Below are positions 1 through 9,017 of a DNA stretch of 64,000 nucleotides, piece after piece. Each line of letters opens with the position of its first letter. Positions within the stretch are counted from its first letter, which is position 1. The position numbers and the translations under genes are program-made. Under the pieces are notes generated by a model that saw only the letters and a program-made list of their open reading frames with translations, was not told the DNA's origin and made no database searches. The stretch spans positions 496,001-560,000 of the forward strand of contig NZ_SRMP01000004.1 of NCBI RefSeq assembly GCF_005925325.1. Reading direction: 5' to 3'. The DNA is from Pedobacter helvus (GTDB lineage: Bacteria; Bacteroidota; Bacteroidia; Sphingobacteriales; Sphingobacteriaceae).

Positions 1-1865
1 CTTCTCAGCTTTTCACCACCGCTAGTTTCATGAAAACCCAAAGCATCAGTAGGTAAAATATTCCTGGCCCTAATTACATCCCACCACGACTGGCGCTCTT
101 CGGCCTCTTGTACTAAAGTCACATTAATACGATGTTTTTTTGCAAAGGTCTTCTCCCAATTGATGGTATGATTGATAGACCAGTCGAAACGCTTCGTATT
201 TTCGCGATCAACACCTGCATTGTTAGACAAGGCACTCCAACTTGGATGTGCCGATGAGGCAAAATAGCGTCTGTAGAAAAATTGGTAACGAGGCGAGGCG
301 TTAAAAGAATAATTGATACCAAATGGCAATTTTACTTTAGCATTAAAAATAGAATTTAGTACCGTATAGCCACTTTCTAAATCTTGAAACTGCCTATTAA
401 AATCGTAATTATAACCCCTTACCGTACCCGTTAAACCTGCGCCCTGCGGAAAAACCTCTAAATTTCCATTATCGTCTCTATAAGAAGCAAAGGGGCTATT
501 GAAAATAATAGCCGAACCCCAATCTGTAGCAATGTTTCCATCTGAACGATCTTGAAAATTGATATTAGCACCAATAGTTAACCATTTGGTAACTACGCCC
601 TCTACCTTTAAGTTAGACCTTACTGCCCTATAGTTATCTCCAACAATTACACCTTCATTATTTAAATAACCTGCAGACATGTAATAATTGATCTTATCAC
701 TTGCTCCCGAAACACTCAAATTATAATCTTGGTTAATACCTTCACGGAAACTGTGGTCGTACCAATCGAACGTATTTCCTGCCAAGTAATTTTTTAACAC
801 GTTATGGTCTAAACCAAGACGTTTTGCATAAATTTCCTGATCAGATGAACCGGCAACATTTACAGAGTAAGCTCTCCAAGTTGCTTCGGTAATACCATAC
901 TTAGCCAACATTTCTGGACTAAGTTTTTCGTAATAGCCTGGTTTACCCGCAGCATCGTTGCCTATCCTGTAAGCTTCATAATTTCCAGTGGTTGGGTTGA
1001 TGTCGTAGGTGGCAGATTTGTACCAATCTTCCCTATATTTTAAGTATCCCTCTGGACCCCATACTGGTCTGTTTGCCCCCATAGTAGACATGGCAAAATT
1101 GGAAGTTAAGTTAATCTGTGGCTTACCTTTTTTTCCTTTCTTGGTACTAATGATGATTACACCATTGGCAGACTGTGCGCCATAAACTGCCGCCGCCGAG
1201 GCATCTTTAAGCACATCTATTTGTTCAATATCGTCTGGATTAATTTCTGATAGTTCTCCATAAAAAAGCATGCCATCTAGGATAAGCAAAGGCGAGTTAT
1301 GATTGCCATCGGTGTAAACAGAGCGTTGCCCACGGATATTAATGCTTCCTCCATTTTTTGCCGAAGCATCTAGGCCAATGGTCAAGCCTGGATTACCTCT
1401 TAAGATATCCTGTACCGTTCTTGGATTTTCGTCAGCAATCTTATCAGGCTTCAATTGCGTTACGGCACCGGTAAGATCGCTCTTTTTTGCTGTACCGTAA
1501 CCAATGACTACCACTTCATTCAGATCTTCTGTATTGGCAGTTAATTTTATACTGAGGTTGGTCTGATTACCAACAACTACAGTTTGTTTGTCGTAGCCGA
1601 TATAGGAAATCTCCAATGTGGCGTTTGGCCCAACTTGCAATTGAAAATTGCCATTGGCATCTGTAGCTACCGCATTAGCCGTATTTTGAACTTTAACAGC
1701 TACGCCAATTAAGGTTTCGCCAGTTTTAGCGTCAGTAACGGTTCCTCTTATAGTTGTGTTTTGCGCAACTGCAACTAGCGGTAGCATAAACCCAAACAAA
1801 AGCATGATAAGCCTTGGATTTATCTTTAGTTTTTTACAATAAAAATATAAGTAATTATTAGTCAT
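1..1865 (-). CDS. SusC/RagA-type TonB-dependent outer-membrane transporter, 3' end beyond window
   Basis: Reading the minus strand from an ATG at 1865 gives an open frame to the left edge, about 621 codons, so the C-terminal part of the barrel is missing. A long N-terminal extension precedes a signal peptide ending near VAVAQ. A CarboxypepD_reg-like domain follows (RGTVTDAKTGETLIGV), then the SusC plug hallmarks NEVVVIGYGTAKKSDLTG, the NIRGQRS segment and DDIEQIDVLKDASAAAVYG. There is no STN domain, so control by FecR is not expected. SusC proteins import glycan oligomers across the outer membrane with a SusD lid; the SusD gene probably lies just past the left edge. A conserved 25-bp site and a -7 box lie upstream at 2047-2101. 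Family assignment is firm; the substrate is inferred from neighbouring pectin-type enzymes. Confidence 0.93.
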   Translation of the reverse strand, partial: MTNNYLYFYCKKLKINPRLIMLLFGFMLPLVAVAQNTTIRGTVTDAKTGETLIGVAVKVQNTANAVATDANGNFQLQVGPNATLEISYIGYDKQTVVVGNQTNLSIKLTANTEDLNEVVVIGYGTAKKSDLTGAVTQLKPDKIADENPRTVQDILRGNPGLTIGLDASAKNGGSINIRGQRSVYTDGNHNSPLLILDGMLFYGELSEINPDDIEQIDVLKDASAAAVYGAQSANGVIIISTKKGKKGKPQINLTSNFAMSTMGANRPVWGPEGYLKYREDWYKSATYDINPTTGNYEAYRIGNDAAGKPGYYEKLSPEMLAKYGITEATWRAYSVNVAGSSDQEIYAKRLGLDHNVLKNYLAGNTFDWYDHSFREGINQDYNLSVSGASDKINYYMSAGYLNNEGVIVGDNYRAVRSNLKVEGVVTKWLTIGANINFQDRSDGNIATDWGSAIIFNSPFASYRDDNGNLEVFPQGAGLTGTVRGYNYDFNRQFQDLESGYTVLNSIFNAKVKLPFGINYSFNASPRYQFFYRRYFASSAHPSWSALSNNAGVDRENTKRFDWSINHTINWEKTFAKKHRINVTLVQEAEERQSWWDVIRARNILPTDALGFHETSGGEKLR

Positions 1866-2046
1866 AACGAGGTTTTGGTTTGCAATTTGGTTAGTTAGGT
1901 GATTGGTTATAAGGTAGCCGTTTACATAAATAGGGGTTCATAGCCATAAATGATTAGCACTCACATTGGAGTAAGTTGTTGGTTTATTTGGTTATTACAG
2001 TTTTGCTGTTCGAATCAAGATATTCGAAAAAGCTTTAAATGCAATT

Positions 2047-2101
2047 CAAATTAAACCAATAAGTTCCTTAGCATCAGTTCAAATTTTTGTCGATTTATCT
2101 C
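2047..2101 (-). promoter_or_regulatory. Conserved 25-bp PUL site 1 plus -7 box, upstream of susC
   Basis: Read on the minus strand, 2101 to 2077 carries GAGATA at one end and TGAAC at the other, 14 bases apart, with an A-rich centre. After exactly 22 nt comes TTAATTTG (2054-2047), which keeps the TTTG of the Bacteroidota -7 element. Four further copies with identical spacing occur in this locus. The predicted transcript would have a leader of about 175 nt before the susC ATG at 1865. The most likely binder is the AraC-type regulator encoded at 6738-7511 (inference). Confidence 0.7.
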
Positions 2102-2160
2102 AGAATTCTGATCACACCCTGGTCATTAGATTTTGAGATGCATCAGCATTCTCGCTCAGG

Positions 2161-3291
2161 CTAATTGGCATTTTCGTTGATTGGAGCAGGAATATCAACG
2201 CCTGTTGCCGTTGCTACGCCGAAATTTGGCGAGCCGTCACTGTTCCATGTTAATTTTTGCATTCTTGGCGTTCTTGCTCCGTTAGACGTATTTGCTACAC
2301 TACGAGCATGGTAAATAAACCAGTTCTCTGTTGTTGTAGTTCCATTTTTGGTTAGACTACTCGTAAAGAAACCGTTGTGTCCCGGCCCGTAAACACCATT
2401 TTGTGCATTGGTTACAAACACCTGTTTTTTATTTATCCAATCTTCTGTTACTAGAGGATTACCACCATTTTTCAGCTGAATTTGAGCTAGACAGTAATTA
2501 TCTCCACCATATCTACTGGCAGAGTAAATGACAAACAATGGACTGTTAGCATCTTTTTGCAACATAATAGGTCCTTCATTTACACCTAAACCTTGTGATC
2601 CACTAGGTTCGTATTTTTCCCAAACATTTGTTGGAGACGAAATCATCACTCGTTCTCCACTTAGCGTCCAAGGGTTGGTCATTGGTGCAATGTAAATGTA
2701 TTGCTTGTACCTGGTGGCAGGGCTGTTCCAACCCGACCAAATGAAGTAGTTGGCACCATTATAAGTGAGTACCGAACCATCTATTGCCCATTGATCGCTG
2801 GTGTCTGAGATCTTTCCTTTGAGCGTCCAGGTACCAGTAGTAGGATCATCGTTAGGATTTTCCAGCACATACATCCTATGAGTGTCCTGTCCGCCATCAT
2901 TTGCAGCAAAATAGATATACCATTTTCCAGCAAGGTAATGTATTTCTGGCGCCCATAAATTTGACGAATAACTTGTTCCTGTGGGTGGCGTCCAAATCAC
3001 TCGCTCCGTAGCTTGAGACAGCGCAGACATCTTTGTCGTTTTCCTAAGCCCAAGGTTACTACCCCGCGTGTACATAAAATAATAATTACCATCCTTTTGG
3101 GTCACATAGGGATCGGCCCTGCTTACATCAATCAAAGGGTTTTTAAACATCACCCCGGGCACTTCCGTGGTTGGATTTTGTGGCGTTAGGTCTGGTGTGG
3201 TATCCTCTGTCCCGTATGTTCCATTTTTTTTACAGGCACCGCCAAGCAGCGCAGCAGCCAAGACAAGGCTGATTGTCAACTTAAGTTTCAT
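2161..3291 (-). CDS. GH43 family glycoside hydrolase lipoprotein (arabinofuranosidase/arabinanase type)
   Basis: A 376-residue protein with a lipoprotein signal; the lipobox LLGGAC places the lipidated Cys at residue 20. The five-bladed propeller signatures of GH43 are visible: catalytic base Asp60 in SRADPYV, NLWAPEIHYLAGKWYIYFAA around 111-130, the pKa-modulating Asp171 in WAIDGSV, and general acid Glu239 in GVNEGPIML. The C-terminal WFIYHAR and RTPRMQKLTW segments resemble exo-arabinofuranosidase or arabinanase members. It probably releases arabinose from pectin side chains at the cell surface or in the periplasm. The gene lies between susC and the divergent sensor kinase and has its own upstream copy of the locus motif (3364-3418). 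The family is clear; exact bond specificity is inferred. Confidence 0.88.
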   Translation of the reverse strand: MKLKLTISLVLAAALLGGACKKNGTYGTEDTTPDLTPQNPTTEVPGVMFKNPLIDVSRADPYVTQKDGNYYFMYTRGSNLGLRKTTKMSALSQATERVIWTPPTGTSYSSNLWAPEIHYLAGKWYIYFAANDGGQDTHRMYVLENPNDDPTTGTWTLKGKISDTSDQWAIDGSVLTYNGANYFIWSGWNSPATRYKQYIYIAPMTNPWTLSGERVMISSPTNVWEKYEPSGSQGLGVNEGPIMLQKDANSPLFVIYSASRYGGDNYCLAQIQLKNGGNPLVTEDWINKKQVFVTNAQNGVYGPGHNGFFTSSLTKNGTTTTENWFIYHARSVANTSNGARTPRMQKLTWNSDGSPNFGVATATGVDIPAPINENAN

Positions 3292-3363
3292 ACATATTTG
3301 TTTTAGGAAGTAAATGTTTGAGAGACATCTACAACGTGGTTCCTAATGATTTGGTTATTTATC

Positions 3364-3418
3364 CAAAGAACGGGAACCAAATGATTAAAATCTGTTCATA
3401 TTGTTGTTAAAATGTCTC
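3364..3418 (-). promoter_or_regulatory. Conserved 25-bp PUL site 2 plus -7 box, upstream of GH43
   Basis: On the minus strand, 3418 to 3394 carries GAGACA and TGAAC 14 bases apart. After 22 nt comes GTTCTTTG (3371-3364), retaining TTTG. The GH43 start codon is at 3291, giving a leader of roughly 65 nt. The site also lies about 145 bp upstream of the sensor-kinase start on the other strand, so it could influence that gene too, but its orientation points to GH43. Confidence 0.68.
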
Positions 3419-3543
3419 AAATAACAAATACGTAGCACAGCAAACAACACTAAATCAATACTTTACAAGCAAATAAAAAAACAAACCCAAAAGTCAAGCC
3501 TCGCAATCAACTAGCCAAAAGAAGATATTCTACAAGGTTTAGT

Positions 3544-3551
3544 TATATTTG
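3544..3551 (+). promoter_or_regulatory. Candidate -7 element for the HTCS kinase gene
   Basis: TATATTTG matches TAnnTTTG and ends 12 bases before the preferred ATG at 3564, implying a leader of only a few bases. No convincing -33 element is seen, so this is a weak call. Confidence 0.35.
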
Positions 3552-3563
3552 TTTGAACCAATT

Positions 3564-6500
3564 ATGCGCCTGTTTAAGATTTTCTGTCTGTTATACCCGA
3601 TATTACAGCTGACTACCATAGTAGCTAATGCACAATATTATTTTAAACATTACCAAACCAACGACGGTTTATCCCACAACTCGGTAAGGAGTATTATACA
3701 GGATAAAAAAGGGTTCATATGGGTAGGTACCCGTAGTGGACTAAGTCGTTTTGATGGCTATACGTTTAAGGCGTACAAAAACAAAGCAGACAAATTTGGA
3801 TATATAGGAAACGATATCATTACCAGCCTCATCGAAGATCACACAGGGATGCTTTGGATCGGCACCGGAAAAGGTGTATTTAAGTTTAACCCAAAAACAC
3901 AGCTATTCACCAAGCTGCCTGTGATAAATGGCTATATCAACCATATCATTACCGACAAAGACAATACCCTTTGGATTATCGCCGACGCTGCTTTGTACAG
4001 ATATGATCAAAAAAAGAAAAAAATTTCGAACTACCTAAAGTCTGCTTCATGTATCGCCACAGACCAACACCAGAACATCTGGTTTGGCAATAATGATGGC
4101 ATCCTAAGCATGCTCAACCCTAAAACCAGTGTAATCACAAAAGTTAGGATCATAGAGAAGCAAGTGGCAGCAAACTTAAGGTCTATCAGTTCCATCCTAC
4201 CTATTGATAACGACCAGATACTTATAGGCTGCTTTAAGAAAGGATTAAAAAGTTATAACGCCAAAACCAACATTGTTAAAACTCTTGCGCTTAGCAGCAA
4301 TAAAAACCTGGAAATTTTTGTGAGAGATATCAAACAAGGCGAAGGTTCAAACTATTGGGTAGCTACAGAGTCTGGTATCTATATTTACGATCTTGCTAAA
4401 CATACCAGTATCAATCTCAAGAAAAAAGGTGGAGATCCTTTCGCTATTTCAGACAATGCCGTTTACTCGATATGTAAAGATAATAATGGAGGAATATGGG
4501 CTGGAACATTTTTCGGCGGAATTAATTATTACTCTAAGGAAAACGCTAGGTTTAAAAAATATTATCCCATTCCCAACGCCAATGCTATCTCTGGAAGTGC
4601 GGTCCGAGAAATTTGTGCCGACAACGAAGGCAATCTATGGGTTGGAACCGAAGATGCAGGTATCAATAAAATCAACCTTAAAACCCAAAAAATTACCACC
4701 TATACCGCAACAGATCAACCCAAGAGCGTATCCTACCCCAACATTCACGGTTTATTAGTTGTGGGCAACCAATTGTTCATAGGGCCTTTTTTCAATGGTT
4801 TAGAAATTATGGACATCCGAAAAGGTATCATTACAGATCGTTTTAGATATATAGGCGATAAAGGCGAAAGTTTGAGTGACTTTGTGCTTAGCTTATATCT
4901 TACCAAAGACAGTACCCTATTGGTTGGCACAGCTTATAATGGTTCAGGATTGTTCACCTATAATCAGCAGCAAAAAAAATTTAGTAGAATTAAAGAGATC
5001 CCATTCAATTCGTATGTACTTACCATAACAGAAGACAGCAAGGGGAATATTTGGACAGGTAGTGTTACTCAAGGCGTTTACCATTACAATCCAAAAACTG
5101 GAGAGAGCGGAAATATCAGGTTTGGAGATCAATCAACGTTAGATTTTGCGGTGTATGGCATTTTGGAAGACAGCCAAAAGAATATGTGGTTTGCTTCGGA
5201 GGGTGGCGGGTTAATCAAAGTAAATGCGCAAGGGAAAATTGTAAAGAAATTTACCCAAAAAAACGGATTTCCTACCAATGTGTTATTTGGCATTTTGGAA
5301 GATAATGCCAATAACCTTTGGATTAGCTCCCTAAAAGGTCTAATTTGCTTTAATACACAAACCGAAAAGCTGAGGGTTTATACCCGGGCCAACGGATTGA
5401 TAACCGATCAGTTCAACTATCGCTCTGCGTACAAAGACAAAAACGGCAATATGTATTTCGGATCTGTAGCGGGAATGATTGCCTTTAATCCCAAGGAATT
5501 AGCACAGCACCAAACCAGTCCCCCAACCTATATTACAGGCTTTGAAATAGATAACCATGAAATTACTCCTAATGACAATAATAGTCCATTACAAAAATCT
5601 ATAGCCTACACAGACACTCTAGTGCTCAATTACAATCAAAATAATTTCAGCATCAGGTTCGCTGCATTAGATTACTCTTTTAGCGAAGTTACCCAATATA
5701 AGTATAGGATGAAGGGTTTAACTAAAGAATGGACTTATCTGCCTAGCAACCGAAATGCCTATTTTACAGATCTGTCGCCAGGGAAATACACCTTTTCGGT
5801 ACAGGCGCAAAGCAATGTGGGTAGTTGGGTCGGTCAGGAACGAAAACTGTATATCCAAATATTGCCACCAATTTGGAAGAGCAACCTGGCCTACGTTGTT
5901 TATACACTTACATCGCTCATACTGCTCTATCTAGGTATACGCTACTACCATCAATCGCAAGAACGTAAAAATGCCAACAAGCTAAAGCTTTTTGAGCACG
6001 AGAAAGTGAAGGAAGTATATCAGGCCAAAATTGAGTTTTTTACCAATATTGCTCACGAAATCCAAACGCCGCTTACTTTAATCAGCGTTCCGGTAGAAAG
6101 GGTCATCGATAAAATTGATGACTATCCAAAAATCAAAAAGAGCATGTTGATGATTGAGAAAAACACCAAACGCCTGGTAGACCTAATTGGACAGTTGCTA
6201 GATTTTAGACAAACCGAAATCGAACAATTTGGATTGAATTTCGTTAATGTCGATATCAATGCAGTCCTTAAATCGCAGGTTGAGGCTTTTAAAGAGTTAG
6301 CAGCAGAAAATAAAATTGAAATCAAGACCAAATTCCCACAGAAACACGTGATTGCCTTTGTAGACCGGGAAGCCTTGATAAAGATCTGCAGCAACTTAAT
6401 TTCTAATGCCATCAAATACGCAAGTACAAAAACCAATATAGAACTGATACCTGCAGGAGCAGACCAACAAAACTTTAGCATTTTGTTTGGTAATGATGGT

Positions 6501-6731
6501 CCCGCTATACCGCAAGAGTTTAGGGATAAAATTTTCGAACCATTTTTTAGGTTGCGCAGTAAAGAAAAACCGGGTACAGGTATTGGGCTGCCCTTAGCAA
6601 AATCATTAACAGACCTACATAAAGGCACACTAGTTTTACGCACTGCAGAAGCAAACGAAATTGTTTTTGAATTGACCCTACCTATACACCAAGATGTTGA
6701 ATTTCAATTAAGTAGTTGGAAAAAAATTTAA
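3564..6731 (+). CDS. HTCS-type periplasmic-sensing histidine kinase (without fused regulator)
   Basis: A signal peptide (MRLFKIFCLLYPILQLTT...ANAQ) supports the ATG at 3564; an in-frame TTG at 3549 would only add five residues. About 700 residues of two-component propeller repeats follow (GLSHNSVRSIIQD, GFIWVGTRSGLSRFD, NNLWISSLKGL), then a Y_Y_Y domain (YKYRMKGLTKEWTYL) and one membrane segment (NLAYVVYTLTSLILLYLGI). The HisKA box is FFTNIAHEIQTPLTLI, His831 counting from 3564. HATPase motifs are NLISNAIKYA, NDGPAIP and GTGIGLPLAKSL. It senses glycan fragments in the periplasm and phosphorylates the regulator encoded next. Canonical HTCS fuse both parts; here the kinase stops at a TAA and the receiver opens two codons later in the same frame. 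Confidence 0.93.
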   Translation: MRLFKIFCLLYPILQLTTIVANAQYYFKHYQTNDGLSHNSVRSIIQDKKGFIWVGTRSGLSRFDGYTFKAYKNKADKFGYIGNDIITSLIEDHTGMLWIGTGKGVFKFNPKTQLFTKLPVINGYINHIITDKDNTLWIIADAALYRYDQKKKKISNYLKSASCIATDQHQNIWFGNNDGILSMLNPKTSVITKVRIIEKQVAANLRSISSILPIDNDQILIGCFKKGLKSYNAKTNIVKTLALSSNKNLEIFVRDIKQGEGSNYWVATESGIYIYDLAKHTSINLKKKGGDPFAISDNAVYSICKDNNGGIWAGTFFGGINYYSKENARFKKYYPIPNANAISGSAVREICADNEGNLWVGTEDAGINKINLKTQKITTYTATDQPKSVSYPNIHGLLVVGNQLFIGPFFNGLEIMDIRKGIITDRFRYIGDKGESLSDFVLSLYLTKDSTLLVGTAYNGSGLFTYNQQQKKFSRIKEIPFNSYVLTITEDSKGNIWTGSVTQGVYHYNPKTGESGNIRFGDQSTLDFAVYGILEDSQKNMWFASEGGGLIKVNAQGKIVKKFTQKNGFPTNVLFGILEDNANNLWISSLKGLICFNTQTEKLRVYTRANGLITDQFNYRSAYKDKNGNMYFGSVAGMIAFNPKELAQHQTSPPTYITGFEIDNHEITPNDNNSPLQKSIAYTDTLVLNYNQNNFSIRFAALDYSFSEVTQYKYRMKGLTKEWTYLPSNRNAYFTDLSPGKYTFSVQAQSNVGSWVGQERKLYIQILPPIWKSNLAYVVYTLTSLILLYLGIRYYHQSQERKNANKLKLFEHEKVKEVYQAKIEFFTNIAHEIQTPLTLISVPVERVIDKIDDYPKIKKSMLMIEKNTKRLVDLIGQLLDFRQTEIEQFGLNFVNVDINAVLKSQVEAFKELAAENKIEIKTKFPQKHVIAFVDREALIKICSNLISNAIKYASTKTNIELIPAGADQQNFSILFGNDGPAIPQEFRDKIFEPFFRLRSKEKPGTGIGLPLAKSLTDLHKGTLVLRTAEANEIVFELTLPIHQDVEFQLSSWKKI

Positions 6732-6737
6732 GCAAGC

Positions 6738-7511
6738 ATGAACGAAAGCATTTTAATTATTGATGATAACAAGGAAATTTTAGAGCTACTATCTGATGTT
6801 TTCGAAGAAGATTATACCATTTATACGGCAGAAAATGGAGAAATGGCACAGGTCATATTAGATAATGAAGTTATCCATCTCATCATATCAGACATCATGA
6901 TGCCTGGAATTGATGGTTTTGAGCTATGTAAGCTCTTAAAATCCAATGTCAACTACTGCCATATCCCTATCATACTACTTACGTCCAAAAACACTTTCAA
7001 TGCTCAAATTGAAGGATTGGAAAATGGAGCTGATGCCTACATTCAAAAACCATTTTCGCAGTTGCTACTGCGTACCCAAGTAGCTAACCTGCTCAAGAAC
7101 CGATTAAAAATAAAAGACCATTTTGCCAGTTCGCCTTTTGAAGATGTAAGGGTGATGGCACATTCCAAGACCGACGAAATTTTTCTCAAAAATTTGGACG
7201 AATACATCCGTAAAAATATGAAAGATACAGATTTAGATGTAGATCAGTTGGCTTATCACATGCACATGAGCCGTCCCACATTTTACAGAAAAATCAAATC
7301 ACTTTCTGCGTTATCGCCCAAAGAATTGATCGATATCACGAGGCTTAAGAAAGCAGCCAGCCTAATTGCCGAAAACGAATATTCTTTGTATGAAATTGCT
7401 CATATGGTAGGTTACCGTTCACAGAGTGTATTTACAAAAAGCTTCCAACGCTATTTTAAGTTGGCGCCTAGAGATTATTTTAATTCTTTAGATAAAAACG
7501 AAGACCAATAA
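6738..7511 (+). CDS. Response regulator with AraC-type HTH, partner of the HTCS kinase
   Basis: A 257-residue regulator. The receiver domain shows the acidic pair Asp9-Asp10, phospho-acceptor Asp52 in IISDIMMPG, and the conserved Lys in IQKPF near 104. An AraC HTH follows from about residue 155 (DVDQLAYHMHMSRPTFYRKI, then LYEIAHMVGYRSQSVFTKSF). It follows the kinase with six intervening bases and in the same reading frame, so the two products correspond to one canonical HTCS polypeptide split by a single stop. It is the best candidate to bind the five repeated 25-bp sites of this locus (inference). Confidence 0.93.
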   Translation: MNESILIIDDNKEILELLSDVFEEDYTIYTAENGEMAQVILDNEVIHLIISDIMMPGIDGFELCKLLKSNVNYCHIPIILLTSKNTFNAQIEGLENGADAYIQKPFSQLLLRTQVANLLKNRLKIKDHFASSPFEDVRVMAHSKTDEIFLKNLDEYIRKNMKDTDLDVDQLAYHMHMSRPTFYRKIKSLSALSPKELIDITRLKKAASLIAENEYSLYEIAHMVGYRSQSVFTKSFQRYFKLAPRDYFNSLDKNEDQ

Positions 7512-7540
7512 CTTCGATCTGTCTAATCGGTTATTGGTCT
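7502..7540. terminator. Hairpin between convergent genes (terminator-like, no clear U-tract)
   Basis: A perfect 11-bp inverted repeat (AGACCAATAAC at 7502-7512, GTTATTGGTCT at 7530-7540) with a 17-nt loop includes the stop codon of the regulator gene. It lies between the convergent regulator and GH105 genes. The lack of a T-run makes intrinsic termination uncertain; mRNA end protection is an alternative. Confidence 0.45.
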
Positions 7541-7566
7541 CTAGCATCACTGGTACTTATTTAAGC

Positions 7567-8670
7567 TTATTTTTCTAACAACGCATTTACACACCACAAG
7601 TAGGGTGCCTGTCCGTGGTAATCTCCGGTTCTACGCGGACGATCGTAATAATATTGCTTATCGTTCTTTTTATTGGTGCCTACGCAAACTTCAGAAACAG
7701 CCCCCTTGTCATTTACATAAGGAACCATGGCCATCCAAGCTTTACGTGCCGCAGGCGCATACTCTTTGGCATTTAACCAACCGTTCTTTACACCTATAAT
7801 AAACGCATAAGTAAACATGGCAGAACCAGAAGTTTCCGGCCAACAATCAGGATCGTCTATTAGTTGGTTCCACATCCCACTCGGCGACTGAAATTCCTTC
7901 AAACTTTTCATCATCTTGATATAACCTTCCATGATACGCGGACGATCTTTGTGGTTTTTAGGCAAGTAGCGCAATAGCTCTGTTACACCTGCAGCCATCC
8001 AGCCGTTGCCCCTACCCCAAAAAAATGGCACATCTGGAGCATGATAAAACAGGCCATTTGGTTTTTGTAACTCATCCAGGTAAAGTACCATTTCTTTAGC
8101 GGCTCTGTCAATGTATTTTTGATCGCCAGTTACCTTATAAGCTTGGGTTTGCACAATAGTGATCATATACATATCATCAATCCATAAACGGGTTTGCCAA
8201 GTATAACCTTTGTCCGCCCAGTCCTTTTCAGCTTTTTGGGCATCATTAGGCACCTGCCACTGCGTATCGGCATAAGGTAGTCCCAAATCAAAATACCGTT
8301 GTTCTTTGGTAATCTGATAAAGTTCGAGCGGTAAACTACCAAACATGTTCAAATCCACATGATTTTTAATGGGAAGATATTTACTTTCCGTAGTAAATAG
8401 CGGCTCAAACTTATTTTGCAAAAGATCAATGAGTTTGGTGTCCTTTTTTAGCGCAGCATACTTTAAGGCTCCGGTCCAATAAAACGTTTCCGGATAACTG
8501 ATCCATTTGCCCGCATGTAAGGCATGTTTGGCATCTACAAAACGGTAAGCAATTAGCTTTCCTACCTCGTCTGGCGAGTAACCCTTTGGAAATTTTTTAA
8601 GCAAATTACTTTGTGCGATAGCATTATAAGACGATAACAACAGTAAAAGGACGAACAGTCTTCGGTACAT
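7567..8670 (-). CDS. GH105 unsaturated rhamnogalacturonyl hydrolase
   Basis: A 367-residue protein with signal peptide (MYRRLFVLLLLLSSYNAIAQ). The (alpha/alpha)6-barrel signatures of GH105/GH88 are visible: HVDLNMFGSLPLELY around 104-118, WIDDMYMITIVQ with Asp165/Asp166, and FWGRGNGWMAAGVTELLRYL. SGSAMFTYAFIIGVKNGWL occurs near the C-terminus. These enzymes remove the 4,5-unsaturated uronic acid left at the non-reducing end by pectin lyases, acting on rhamnogalacturonan-type disaccharides. Length is normal for the family. It is divergent from the hydrolase at 9018; each has a copy of the locus motif at a mirror-image position. Confidence 0.9.
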   Translation of the reverse strand: MYRRLFVLLLLLSSYNAIAQSNLLKKFPKGYSPDEVGKLIAYRFVDAKHALHAGKWISYPETFYWTGALKYAALKKDTKLIDLLQNKFEPLFTTESKYLPIKNHVDLNMFGSLPLELYQITKEQRYFDLGLPYADTQWQVPNDAQKAEKDWADKGYTWQTRLWIDDMYMITIVQTQAYKVTGDQKYIDRAAKEMVLYLDELQKPNGLFYHAPDVPFFWGRGNGWMAAGVTELLRYLPKNHKDRPRIMEGYIKMMKSLKEFQSPSGMWNQLIDDPDCWPETSGSAMFTYAFIIGVKNGWLNAKEYAPAARKAWMAMVPYVNDKGAVSEVCVGTNKKNDKQYYYDRPRRTGDYHGQAPYLWCVNALLEK

Positions 8671-8762
8671 AGTAATAATTTTTTACAGATTTTAATTTAT
8701 ACTTGGTTAATGGTACACTGGCATCCCATTCAATCTTTGCACCAGCGTCACTTTGGTTAAAG

Positions 8763-8817
8763 CAAAGAAAACATACTCTCACTTAAATAACTGTTCAATT
8801 ATTTAATCATTTGTCTC
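8763..8817 (-). promoter_or_regulatory. Conserved 25-bp PUL site 3 plus -7-like box, upstream of GH105
   Basis: On the minus strand, 8817 to 8793 carries GAGACA and TGAAC 14 bases apart. The 22-nt spacing ends at TTTCTTTG (8770-8763). The near edge of the site is 123 bp from the GH105 start, the same distance as site 4 from its own gene on the opposite strand. Confidence 0.7.
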
Positions 8818-8870
8818 AAACTTATAGTATTGGGCTAATCGCAAGGTTTGATGGATAGAACAGGCGAAAT

Positions 8871-8925
8871 GAGACAAATCGACTAAAAATTGAACGGCAC
8901 AACGCACATTAAAAAGATATTTTTG
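8871..8925 (+). promoter_or_regulatory. Conserved 25-bp PUL site 4 plus TAnnTTTG box, upstream of the GH5-like gene
   Basis: 8871-8895 reads GAGACA...TGAAC and is 22 of 25 identical to site 1. After 22 nt comes TATTTTTG (8918-8925), a full match to TAnnTTTG, so this copy best anchors the -7 assignment. The expected transcript start is near 8931, about 87 nt before the ATG at 9018. Sites 3 and 4 together occupy the 347-bp divergent intergenic region 8671-9017, which holds no other recognisable feature. Confidence 0.75.
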
Positions 8926-9017
8926 TTTCCAGCCTAGAATATAAAAGCTAACAAATTTAACCAAATGTATCCGCTAACTGGCTTGTAAAAACAGCCATCT
9001 AAATACCAAATAACTTC

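Noticed and set aside
6122..6643. 173-codon minus-strand frame inside the sensor kinase gene
   Set aside because: It is antisense to the conserved HisKA/HATPase region, with no features of its own.
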